Shown: positions 25,519-32,980 of the stretch, in pieces
Numbering within the stretch: position 1 is the first letter of the stretch
Layout of the letters: the number at the start of each line of letters is the position of its first letter
Assembly: GCA_024698075.1 (NCBI GenBank)
Contig: JAILRP010000063.1
Span: forward strand, 1-38,834
Reading direction: 5' to 3'
DNA length: 38,834 nucleotides
DNA from: Lachnospiraceae bacterium
GTDB lineage: Bacteria > Bacillota > Clostridia > Lachnospirales > Lachnospiraceae
Translations under genes and position numbers: made by a program
The notes under the pieces: generated by a model
Database searches by the model: none
Told to the model about the DNA's origin: nothing
The model's input: only the letters and a program-made list of their open reading frames with translations

Positions 25519-25812
25519 GTGCGCAGAGCCGAGGTGGCGGACGGAACATATTCCTCCGGAGAACTTCCCGCAAGGGTGGATTCCCTTCCGAATGCAAAGA
25601 GATTTATCCCGCTCGGCACGGGAACGATGATCCATGACATGAATGGCTTTACCGTCAGCGTGACAGACCGGGACGGAGATACTTTCAAAATGAAGAAGAA
25701 CGTCCCCTCCCTGTATTCCTGCCACATTGAATATGAGTATCTCGGAAAATTCGGAGACTGTGTCGACCTTAATACCTTAAAAGATACCTGGTATATATCC
25801 CGATCCCGATAA
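25519..25812 (+). CDS. Short ORF, possibly a gene remnant
   Basis: A 97-codon frame starts at GTG 25519 with no proper ribosome site; TGA lies upstream in frame at 25502-25504. The sequence from RFIPLGTGTMIHDMNG through YSCHIEYEYLGKFGDC looks like real, compact coding sequence with balanced codon use. It reads more like the C-terminal end of a longer protein than a whole one. I do not recognise the family. It follows the MATE gene by 28 bp and could be a 3' remnant of a gene whose 5' part was lost. Confidence 0.4.
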   Translation: MRRAEVADGTYSSGELPARVDSLPNAKRFIPLGTGTMIHDMNGFTVSVTDRDGDTFKMKKNVPSLYSCHIEYEYLGKFGDCVDLNTLKDTWYISRSR

Positions 25813-25901
25813 ATGCGATTTTTCCGTTACCAAAATGGCATTGTCAACCGAAGAGCTTTATAACGCCTGTAGGAAAAAATGAATCTTTACGCCGCGTGCT
25901 G

Positions 25902-27403
25902 TCACTGTCTTGTCGGTGTGCCCATGGCCTTCAGTTCTTTCTTGCGCTCATACATCATCCGGTCAGCTCTTTCAAAAACGTCGCTCAGATATTTGTCTTC
26001 TCTGATAAGTGTCGAGTAGCCGATCGAAACGACCACGGCTTTTTCTTTAATATTTGCTTCAACTATACGGTTCAGTGCGTCGATCGATTCCTGCATGGTA
26101 TCGAATCCTTCGTTCTGAAGGAGTATGACAAACTCATCACCGCCGACCCGAAATACCGCTCCATGGGAGAACTGAGCACAGATCAGGGCACAGGCGTCCT
26201 TTATAAGCTGGTCTCCTGCCGCATGTCCGAAATTATCATTCACATACTTAAGCCCGTTGATATCGCCCACAACTACCGCCAGCTTGTCTATCTCGCCTGC
26301 CTCGATCCGGCTGTTTATGAATTCCTCCTGTTCGGAGTATGCGTGCTTATTCCTGACGCCGGTCATGGAATCGGTATTCGCCATGTTCCGGAAATTCCTG
26401 CTGGTTTCTTTCTCCTCTTCAAGCTTCTCCCTTGAAAGACTTCCGACCTGAAACAGGAGGACACCTGCGAGCGCCAGTACCGACAGAAAAGTAATGATGA
26501 TCTGCCTTCTGCTTGTTTTAAGGTTTCTGTCGCTGATGTAGCGTATCTGATCCTATGATGCTCTCGCGGATCAGGGCAGCCATCTCCCATTCCGTGCCCT
26601 CGATCGGAACATAACACAGTGTCTGATGTGCATCACCGGTTCCAAATAACAGGGTACCCTCTTCTCCTTTTTCAAAATTCTCATGATTTTCTTCCCAGAT
26701 TTCTTCAGGAACTACTCCCTGCAGCGCCTCAAAGAGGTTGCCGCTTGAGATCACCGGGCCCAGGTTCGTGCCGGACAGGTTGCTTCCGTTTTTTGAATAC
26801 AGGGCAAAATGAGTCCCGGCATGTTCATCAAGCGCCAGAAGATCAAAGATATCATTTATGTCAAACTGAACAAAGCAGGCTTTATACTGCTTCCCCATAA
26901 TGTGAAGATCCGGTGTGGGCACTGCCAGGCACAGCTGCTTGGAAGATCCGTAAATGGATACGATGCTGATGATCCGGTCATCCAGACTGTCTTTCGAGAG
27001 GAAAGCATGCCTGGTCCCGCCGGTATATGTCGTATACCGGGTGTATACAACATTGTCTTCATCAACAAGCGCAAACTGGTTCATTCCCAGAAGCGACTCG
27101 ACTCTCCCGATCGCCTCCCGCAGGTCATACTGCGAAGCAACATCTTCGTCTGCGATATAAGCAATAGCTATCCTCATCTCCTCAAAGCTGTTGCTTATCA
27201 GATTTGTGATGGTTTTCGCATGGCTGTCTGCCATGGTCAGAAGATAGAAAGAGCTGACCGTGGAAACCGCTTCGTCTGTTGCCGCAGCGGTCTTTTTATA
27301 ATTCCATAATGTACTGGCAGTCACTATGGCCACGATGATCAGACTTCCTATGGCAGCCGTCAGCAAAAAAAGTCTTATTTGTTATCAGATTTTTCTGTTT
27401 CAT
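25902..27403 (-). pseudogene. Membrane diguanylate cyclase with extracytoplasmic sensor, frameshifted
   Basis: The gene would start at ATG 27403 (MKQKNLITNK), overlapping the stop of the binding-protein gene by ATGA. A 7-T run at about 27363-27369 puts the following sequence out of frame; one T less gives TFLLTAAIGSLIIVAIVTAS, a transmembrane helix. A sensor domain of about 240 residues (dCache-like layout) follows. At about 26540 a second shift separates RESIIGS from QIRYISDRNL, a second transmembrane helix and the cyclase domain with RVGGDEFVILLQ, which is intact. Product of the intact form: c-di-GMP synthase responding to the partner binding protein. These are either real mutations or sequencing errors. 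Confidence 0.75.
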
Positions 27404-28474
27404 GATATTTCACCGTACAATATCTCAAGCATTACAGCGGCATCTTTCTGATAGATCACGGTAGTGATCTCGTCGGTTTTCTCCGGGAACAGTGCTCCTG
27501 CCGTATTGCCGTGCGCGATCTTGACCGCGGTCTGGATCGTATCAAAACCAATCGAGTAGCAGTCCTGGACTCCGAGGCAGTATATCACCCCGTCCCTTAA
27601 ATATCTCAGTGCCTCTTCATCATGGTCCATGCCCACGATCACGGCACCGCTTTCCATTTCAGTGATCGTCCGCGCGGCATCGACGGGATTGCTCATGTTA
27701 CAGCAGACAATACCGTCAAGGTCCGGACAACCGTCCAGGATCTTCTTCGTAAGGTCATAAGCAAGGTCAACGGAATCATTATCATATTCCGTGGCAACGA
27801 TCTCCATATCACCGTATTTTGATATCGTATCCTTTGCTCCTTTTGCACGGTCTTCATGGCACGGGGCGCCGGCGCTTCCCACAAGGATCGCGATCTTTCC
27901 CTTGTATCCCAGCTTTTCACAGAGCGCTTCCGTCAGATCCGCACCATCCTGATAGTTATGCGTATTGCCGACGTATGCGATCCTTTTGCAGCCTTCCGCG
28001 GCATCGGAGCTTGAAAAAGTCATGACCTTTTCACCGTCATCCACCATCTTGTCGAGGAGCGGCGAGATTACCGCCTCATCAGCAACGTCTACGCCGATGA
28101 CATCATAATCCTTTTTCCCGGCTTCAATAAGCCTTTCTGCCTGGTCTTCGGCAGATGCCTGGTCCGGTGCCATGTACTCATAGGTGATCGTTATGCCACG
28201 GTCAAGGTACTGTCTCTGTGCCTCTTCCATTCCAAGAGCCACGGCATCCCACCAAGAATGAACGGTTTTGTATGTGAAATAAAAATTGTAACTGTCCTTT
28301 TTTGGTTTATATGAATCCAGTTCATGTTCAAAATTCACTATCGCTGCGCGCCGTATCGGATGATTCCTTCACATCCGGAGCGGCTTCGGGAGGCGCGGAA
28401 GAACAGGCAATAAAAAAAAGACCTGCTGCCAGTGCAGATATCAACAGGATCATTTTCTTTCCTTTTGTTTGCAT
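27400..28474 (-). pseudogene. Periplasmic binding protein-like lipoprotein, frameshifted near its start
   Basis: ATG 28474 is preceded by GAGGTG and encodes a lipoprotein signal (MILLISALAAGLFFIACSS). The frame stops at TGA after about 48 codons; one T less in TTTT (28330-28333) joins it to the main frame. The latter is open from a GTG at 28338 for 312 residues. The mature part is a sugar-binding type I periplasmic fold (peripla_BP_4, RbsB/LuxP-like): YKTVHSWWDAVALGMEEAQ, DYDVIGVDVADEAVISPLL, GYKGKIAILVGSAGAPCHEDRAKG, DGIVCCNMSNPVDA. No permease or ATPase is adjacent; it is coupled to a diguanylate cyclase, so a sensory role is likely. A GTG-started cytosolic form is less plausible. Confidence 0.78.
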
Positions 28475-28492
28475 TTATCACACCTCACATAT

Positions 28493-28596
28493 GTTTATCG
28501 TCTCAAACATCGAAGATCACGGGATAAACATCGCAATTAACCGATTACTTTTCACAGCATCCGAAGGGATGGCTTACATATATGTAGTTTATCGTC
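28493..28596 (-). repeat. Direct repeat in the leader of the binding-protein gene
   Basis: GACGATAAAC occurs on the minus strand at 28587-28596 and 28493-28502, each next to a CATATATG or CATATG stretch. A small hairpin (CATCC-CTTC-GGATG) lies between. The leader from the predicted start site to the ATG is about 135 nt. It may hold regulatory structure, but does not match a c-di-GMP riboswitch pattern I know. Confidence 0.4.
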
Positions 28597-28611
28597 AGAA
28601 TCATACAAAAA

Positions 28612-28640
28612 ATTATACTTTTACGCTATATTATTGTCAA
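28612..28640 (-). promoter_or_regulatory. Consensus promoter of the binding protein-cyclase pair
   Basis: On the minus strand there is a perfect TTGACA (28635-28640), 17 bp of spacing and a perfect TATAAT (28612-28617). Confidence 0.9.
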
Positions 28641-28730
28641 TAATAGCCGACCGTTCCTTCTCCCGGCCTGTCCGTCATTCTCCTTCTTTGATGAGATTCC
28701 CGCATCCCTGCGGAAAGATCCGTCATGATA

Positions 28731-29420
28731 TTACTTTGGATCGCATAAAAACCCCGCATACGGAAACTTATAGAGCAATACTTCGTTCCCGAATATATTA
28801 ACGGGATTGCTGTAAGCTTTACCCTCCTTAATGAGCAAGGCTCCTTCCAGAAGTTTCCCAATCTGGTCGGGTTTCTGCGGAAACGTACCGTGCATCGGAT
28901 AGATAACGTCAAACATCCCGGAAAAGTCCTGAAGATGCCTCAGGCTCTCAATATACCCGTCAAGGTTTCTCCTTGTTCCAAACATGAAGATGTCACCGTC
29001 CTGCACAGAATCACCGCTTATAAGGATCCTGTTATTCTCATCTATTATCGCAATGCTGCCCGGGGTATGTCCGGGGATGTCGATTATCCTGAGCGGCCTT
29101 TCGCCAAGATCGATCACGGTTCCTTCATGTACGGAAATAAAGCTGCCCTCTCCGCCATGATCCCTGTAATTGCCCTCCTCCTTGGCGCTCATATAAAATT
29201 CATCAAAAGCCGCATTCCCCGAAATATGATCAGGGTCCGCGTGAGTATTGATAAGGATTATTGGAAGCTCTGTAAGGGATTGTGCGACGGCCCTCGCATC
29301 CGGAACATTCATGCCCGTGTCGATAAGCGCTGCCTTCTCTTTCCCAATGAACAGATAGAATCTTACGTGCCCGTCCTCAATCCTGTATGTATCATCATTT
29401 ATCTTTATAGTCTCAGCCAT
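28731..29420 (-). CDS. MBL-fold metallo-hydrolase
   Basis: The 229-residue cytosolic protein has the metallo-beta-lactamase fold. The metal motif is NTHADPDHISGN (HxxxDH variant, about residue 60). Further ligands are in DIPGHTPGSIAIID (about 113) and YPMHGTFP (about 178), and the bridging Asp in ILISGDSVQDGD. Members include glyoxalase II-like thioesterases and other hydrolases; the exact substrate is unknown. GGAG precedes the ATG. It stands alone on the minus strand, ending about 90 bp before the promoter of the binding-protein gene. The spacer there contains a small CCGCA/TGCGG hairpin. Confidence 0.9.
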   Translation of the reverse strand: MAETIKINDDTYRIEDGHVRFYLFIGKEKAALIDTGMNVPDARAVAQSLTELPIILINTHADPDHISGNAAFDEFYMSAKEEGNYRDHGGEGSFISVHEGTVIDLGERPLRIIDIPGHTPGSIAIIDENNRILISGDSVQDGDIFMFGTRRNLDGYIESLRHLQDFSGMFDVIYPMHGTFPQKPDQIGKLLEGALLIKEGKAYSNPVNIFGNEVLLYKFPYAGFLCDPK

Positions 29421-29517
29421 AGCGTTCTCCTCATTTATGCCGTTAAACTATATGTAGTATCATATCACATATCCGGCGGTTCGGCACACTATCGTTCGTT
29501 TCTGCCAATTAAGACCG

Positions 29518-29550
29518 AAAAGGGACCGATCCTGCGATCGATCCCTTTTT
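29518..29550. terminator. Bidirectional terminator
   Basis: A 14-bp stem, AAAAGGGAcCGATC paired to GATCGaTCCCTTTT (one mismatch), with a CTGC loop ends in T-runs on both strands. It separates the MBL-fold gene from the response-regulator fragment and lies just after the stop of that fragment. Confidence 0.85.
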
Positions 29551-29571
29551 GACATTAATGAATCCGGGCGT

Positions 29572-29691
29572 TTACACTGCGGTCCATTCGTACTGCTCGA
29601 CCGCAGCATCGGGAATCACTTCTCTCACGCATTTTTCTATATGATCCCTTATGGATTTTTCATCGTCGCATATGGCAATCTTCATCGTCAT
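29572..29691 (-). pseudogene. Truncated response regulator receiver fragment
   Basis: This short frame (39 codons from ATG 29691, or 37 from 29685) reads MKIAICDDEKSIRDHIEKCV and then IPDAAVEQYEW, before TAA. That is the first beta strand and acidic pair of a receiver domain, of the kind heading LytTR/AgrA-type regulators. The phosphoacceptor Asp, the rest of the receiver and the DNA-binding domain are missing. A terminator follows at once. It is the remnant of a regulator that lost its body. A TATAAT -10 (29725-29730) with the 27-bp repeat element upstream is still present. Confidence 0.65.
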
Positions 29692-29737
29692 TTTTATCGA
29701 TCATCCCGGTGTCATTATTAATCAATTATACCTGAAA

Positions 29738-29764
29738 CGCACTTTTTTCGACGCGAAATGTATT
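29738..29764 (+). repeat. 27-bp intergenic element, copy 1
   Basis: It begins cgcacttttttcgacg and is shared, 25 of 27 bases, with 36945-36971. It lies between the regulator fragment (minus) and the ABC-2 operon (plus), reaching 2 bp into the -35 box of the ABC-2 promoter. The part TTTCGACG is one base off the Spo0A box (TTCGACA). Position suggests a protein binding site. Confidence 0.6.
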
Positions 29765-29791
29765 TACAGCCCACCGTCCCGGACATAAAAT
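29763..29791 (+). promoter_or_regulatory. Promoter of the ABC-2 exporter operon, predicting a leaderless mRNA
   Basis: TTTACA (29763-29768), 17 bp of spacing and TAAAAT (29786-29791) lie on the plus strand. The transcription start should fall 6-8 bp later, at or next to the ATG at 29799. No ribosome binding site is present before either ATG. Confidence 0.65.
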
Positions 29792-29798
29792 GGTTCAT

Positions 29799-30590
29799 AT
29801 GAAAAAATACCTGTTCATCATAAAAACTCAGCTCATCAAGAGTCTGACATACGAGTTCAATGTATATGGGAACATTATCATGCAGACGATAATCATGATC
29901 ACGTCTGCATACTTTTGGCGCGCGCTTTACAAAGACCGGATCATTGTAGGCGGAGTTGATGCGGACAGCATGCTTACCTACGTGATCATCTCATCTGCGC
30001 TGTCAGTGCTCCTTATAACAAATGTTGAAAGAAGGATCGGCCGGAGCATAGAAAAGGGGACCGTAGCATCCGACATGATAAAGCCCGTCAGCCTTTTCGG
30101 GATGTTCTTTGCGGAAGACATAGGCAGCATCACAGCGCTCATTTTCCAGAACATGCTCCCGATACTCCTTATAGGATCCGTCATGATAAAAGCCCCTGTT
30201 ATGGCAGATGTCAGAGACCTTCCGTTATTCATCACATCAGTCGCCGAATCTTTTCTGATCAACTGGCTCATCGCCGCTCTCTTTGGGATGACTGCATTTA
30301 CCGCGGTGAACATCAACGCCCTGATACAGGTGAAAAAACATCTCATCAGGCTTCTGTCCGGAAGCATAATCCCGATCTGGTTCTTTCCGGAGGGTGTAGC
30401 GAAAGTCCTTTCCGCGCTGCCTTTCGTATACATATACCAGCTGCCTCTCAGCATATATATTGGGAGGGGAACCCGGGCCGAGCATCTGATGCAGATGCGG
30501 ATCCAGTTTATCTGGCTTGTGATCTTATCCGCCCTGTTTCTCCTTGTTCATAACAGAGTGACTCGAAAAGTGATGGTTCAGGGAGGATGA
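29799..30590 (+). CDS. ABC-2 type transporter permease, first subunit
   Basis: A membrane protein of 263 residues with six predicted helices, beginning MKKYLFIIKTQLIKSLTYEFNVYGN. Hydrophobic segments include TYVIISSALSVLLITNV and LIAALFGMTAFTAVNI. It matches the DUF990/ABC-2 permease pattern of paired exporters (two different permeases plus one ATPase). I choose ATG 29799 over 29790 because the latter overlaps the -10 box. The next gene's ribosome site lies in its last codons. The substrate is unknown; relatives export drugs, peptides or polysaccharides. Confidence 0.85.
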   Translation: MKKYLFIIKTQLIKSLTYEFNVYGNIIMQTIIMITSAYFWRALYKDRIIVGGVDADSMLTYVIISSALSVLLITNVERRIGRSIEKGTVASDMIKPVSLFGMFFAEDIGSITALIFQNMLPILLIGSVMIKAPVMADVRDLPLFITSVAESFLINWLIAALFGMTAFTAVNINALIQVKKHLIRLLSGSIIPIWFFPEGVAKVLSALPFVYIYQLPLSIYIGRGTRAEHLMQMRIQFIWLVILSALFLLVHNRVTRKVMVQGG

Positions 30591-30592
30591 CA

Positions 30593-31417
30593 ATGAGAAA
30601 ATCGTTTGATACGCTGCGTCATTACCTTGACGTCACCGGAGCGAACATAAAAATGGCATTCATGACGATCATCGAATATCCGTCCAATATCGCCGGATGG
30701 CTGATCTCCAACCCGCTTCAGTTCATCATAGGGTTTGCCATCATCAAGTTCGTCGTCGAGACATTCGGCGAGATCAACGGATGGAATTACGGGCAGCTCG
30801 CTTTTCTGTACGGACTGTCGGTGATATCGCATGCCCTGTCGATGATCTTCTTCGTTCAGGGCTGGTTCATGGGATGGTACGTGATCGAGGGTGATTTTGA
30901 CAGATATCTGACACGGCCTCTCGGCGTGCTGTACCAGTTCTTTTTCACAAATATCAATATTTTCGGGATAACCGATCTGATACCGGGAATTATGGTGTTC
31001 ATCTATGGATGCATAAGATCAGGTGTCCACGCTTCCTTCATGTTCGTCATTCAGGTGATCATAATGCTGATCGGTGCAACGCTTATCCGCGGCGGGATTT
31101 ATATCCTTATCGGGAGCACTTCATTTCATACGCGAAGTGCCGTTGACTTCGGCCAATACACACAGGAGATCATGGATAAGACGACAATGTATCCGATATC
31201 TATGTACCCGGAAAGCATGCAGTTCATACTGACATATCTGATTCCGATAGGATGGGTGTCTTTTTATCCGGCATCTTCGCTCCTTGGTATTGATAACGGC
31301 ATCTCCTCCGGTATGGTCACTTCCTTTATCACGCTTGCTGTCGGCGTCCTTATGATGCTGCTGGCAGGGGGTTATTTTAACTCGGGCCTGAAAAAATATG
31401 AAAGCGCAGGTAACTGA
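30593..31417 (+). CDS. ABC-2 type transporter permease, second subunit (DUF990-like)
   Basis: The 274-residue protein has six predicted helices. The stretch IEGDFDRYLTRPLGVLYQ is characteristic of the family and probably marks the coupling loop that touches the ATPase. The C-terminal PIGWVSFYPASSLLG is also typical. AGGGAGG is 6 nt before the ATG at 30593; a start at 30587 would overlap that site. The gene overlaps nothing but follows the first permease directly, and the ATPase gene starts 2 nt after its stop, so all three form a single coupled operon. Confidence 0.9.
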   Translation: MRKSFDTLRHYLDVTGANIKMAFMTIIEYPSNIAGWLISNPLQFIIGFAIIKFVVETFGEINGWNYGQLAFLYGLSVISHALSMIFFVQGWFMGWYVIEGDFDRYLTRPLGVLYQFFFTNINIFGITDLIPGIMVFIYGCIRSGVHASFMFVIQVIIMLIGATLIRGGIYILIGSTSFHTRSAVDFGQYTQEIMDKTTMYPISMYPESMQFILTYLIPIGWVSFYPASSLLGIDNGISSGMVTSFITLAVGVLMMLLAGGYFNSGLKKYESAGN

Positions 31418-31419
31418 CA

Positions 31420-32385
31420 ATGATAGACGTTAACAGATTATGCAAGGATTATACGGTAAAGAAGAAAGGCGCCGGTCTTTCTGGGGCTCTGAAGGGCCTG
31501 GTCAGTAAAAACGCCGAAGTCATACATGCGGTGAAAGATCTGTCGTTTCATATAGACGAAGGAGAGATCGTGGGATTCATCGGTCCTAACGGTGCCGGAA
31601 AAAGCACAACTATCAAAATGATGTCAGGCATTCTTACCCCGACAGGCGGAAATGTGATGATAAATGGTGAGGACATAACGAAGAATCGTAAGGAAGTCGT
31701 TAAAAATATCGGCGTTGTCTTCGGACAACGGTCGCAGCTCAACTGGGACCTGCGCCTGGGAGAGACTTTTGAACTATTAAAACATATATACAGGATCGAC
31801 GCGGACGCTTACGAAAAGACAATGTCCGTTATGGATGACATACTCGGGATAAAAGAGCTCCTCGATAAACCGGTACGTCAGATGTCGCTCGGACAGCGCG
31901 TAAAGGGAGATCTTGTCGCCTCGATGTTACACTCTCCCAAGGTTCTGTTCCTCGATGAGCCGACGATCGGTCTTGATGTTTCCACCAAGTATTCGCTCCG
32001 CAAATTCATAAAAGAGATAAACAGTGTAAGGAAGACCACTGTCATACTGACTACGCACGATCTCGGAGATATACAGGAACTGTGCGAGAGGCTGATCATA
32101 ATCAACCATGGTATGATGATGGAGGACGGGAATCTTAAAGAGATCACGGACCGGATCGCTCCGTACAAAACCCTTGTTGTTGAGTACTATGACGAGGATG
32201 CCCCCGAACACGAAAAATGCGAGATGATCTCGCACGAAGGAAATGTTGCCAGGTATAGGTTTGCCAAATCCGATGTTACTGCCGCAGATATCATTGCTTC
32301 ACTTTCGTCGGAAAAGGCCATCAAAGATGTCTCGATCGAAGAAGCGGGAATAGACGATATCATAAAGATCGCCTACGGAAAATGA
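31420..32385 (+). CDS. ABC transporter ATP-binding protein
   Basis: A 321-residue ATPase with Walker A GPNGAGKST (about residue 58), Q-loop FGQRSQLNWDL, ABC signature MSLGQRVKGDL (about 148), Walker B KVLFLDEPTIGLD and switch His in ILTTHDLGDI. The phrase RSQLNWDLRLGETFELL is usual in ATPases that partner DUF990 permeases. The last 90 residues after the switch form a C-terminal domain seen in exporters of this type. It energises the two permeases encoded just upstream. No ribosome site stronger than CAGG is seen, so translation probably depends on coupling. Confidence 0.95.
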   Translation: MIDVNRLCKDYTVKKKGAGLSGALKGLVSKNAEVIHAVKDLSFHIDEGEIVGFIGPNGAGKSTTIKMMSGILTPTGGNVMINGEDITKNRKEVVKNIGVVFGQRSQLNWDLRLGETFELLKHIYRIDADAYEKTMSVMDDILGIKELLDKPVRQMSLGQRVKGDLVASMLHSPKVLFLDEPTIGLDVSTKYSLRKFIKEINSVRKTTVILTTHDLGDIQELCERLIIINHGMMMEDGNLKEITDRIAPYKTLVVEYYDEDAPEHEKCEMISHEGNVARYRFAKSDVTAADIIASLSSEKAIKDVSIEEAGIDDIIKIAYGK

Positions 32386-32390
32386 ACCCC

Positions 32391-32411
32391 TGACTCCGTC
32401 CCCGGGGGTCA
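32391..32411. repeat. REP-like palindromic unit, copy 1
   Basis: tgactcc and gggggtca form a 7-bp stem around gtcccc, starting 5 bp after the ATPase stop. The core GACTCCGTCCCC is shared with 37032-37047. It may end the ABC-2 transcript, though no T-run follows. GACTCCGTCCCC-like palindromes are widespread in Firmicute intergenic regions (from memory, unverified). Confidence 0.5.
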
Positions 32412-32417
32412 AATCTT

Positions 32418-32480
32418 TCAGTACTTATCCCAATGAATCCTGGTTTTGATATCAATATTTTTTTGTTCGGGAAAGTCCAT
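32418..32480 (-). pseudogene. Internally deleted relic of a second nitroreductase gene
   Basis: A 20-codon frame starts with the same leader and first codons as the nitroreductase at 34274-34900 (GGGAGGATCAG, then ATG GAC TTT) and continues directly with its C-terminus (PEQKNIDIKTRIHWDKY, one residue different from PEQKDIDIKTRIHWDKY). About 190 codons between are gone in frame. So a second copy once stood here and lost its middle. The ribosome site is intact, so a 20-residue peptide could still be made. It follows DUF5680 in what looks like the same transcript. Confidence 0.85.
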
Positions 32481-32491
32481 CTGATCCTCCC

Positions 32492-32932
32492 TTACTCTAT
32501 CAGTCCACCGTGAAAGAGGCATTCATAAACCGGTATGCCTTTAAAGCTTATGGTCTCTTTTCCCAAAAACCACTCAAAATCACCTTCTATATCGCAATCA
32601 TATCTGTAATCCCCAGATATATACATCTTCGGGCCGCGAAACGGTTTGTCTTCCGGAACACGCAGCAGCGCCTCTTTCAGAAAATCACCGCTGAAATGAT
32701 CACCGGTAACCCTCCCGACGTAATTCATGCTCCAATAAGGCTCCTTTGAGATCCATAGCGCCTCTTCTCCCGCAAACTTTTTACCGCCAAGGTAGGTATC
32801 ATAGTACATAAGTTCGCCGTCTTCAAAGATGAGATCATGTGATTTTTCGCGTGAAGATGTTGTCTCTGCGCCTTTTCCCGCATATGTGGCCTGTTTGGCT
32901 TTGATCAGGAATGCAGTGATGTTCTTATCCAA
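32492..32932 (-). CDS. DUF5680 domain protein
   Basis: The 146-residue cytosolic protein matches the DUF5680 pattern: FLIKAKQATYAGKGAETTSSR, then YYDTYLGGKKFAGEEALW and PYWSMNYVGRV. The family is small and of unknown function, often seen near acetyltransferases and other accessory genes. The strand-rich, aromatic-rich composition suggests a compact beta fold. The ATG at 32932 is preceded only by a weak AAGGAGAA-type stretch. The nitroreductase relic follows 11 bp after its stop. Confidence 0.85.
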   Translation of the reverse strand: MDKNITAFLIKAKQATYAGKGAETTSSREKSHDLIFEDGELMYYDTYLGGKKFAGEEALWISKEPYWSMNYVGRVTGDHFSGDFLKEALLRVPEDKPFRGPKMYISGDYRYDCDIEGDFEWFLGKETISFKGIPVYECLFHGGLIE

Positions 32933-32980
32933 ATGTGTTCTCCTTAGTAATTGTAATCATTCAGAAAAAAGCGTCCCATT

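Noticed and set aside
28475-28611. c-di-GMP riboswitch in the binding-protein leader
   Set aside because: The conserved GEMM sequence blocks are not present.
28637-28730. Small peptide gene after the MBL-fold gene (13 codons, AAGGAG then ATG)
   Set aside because: The ribosome site is only 1 nt from the ATG and the frame is too short to support.
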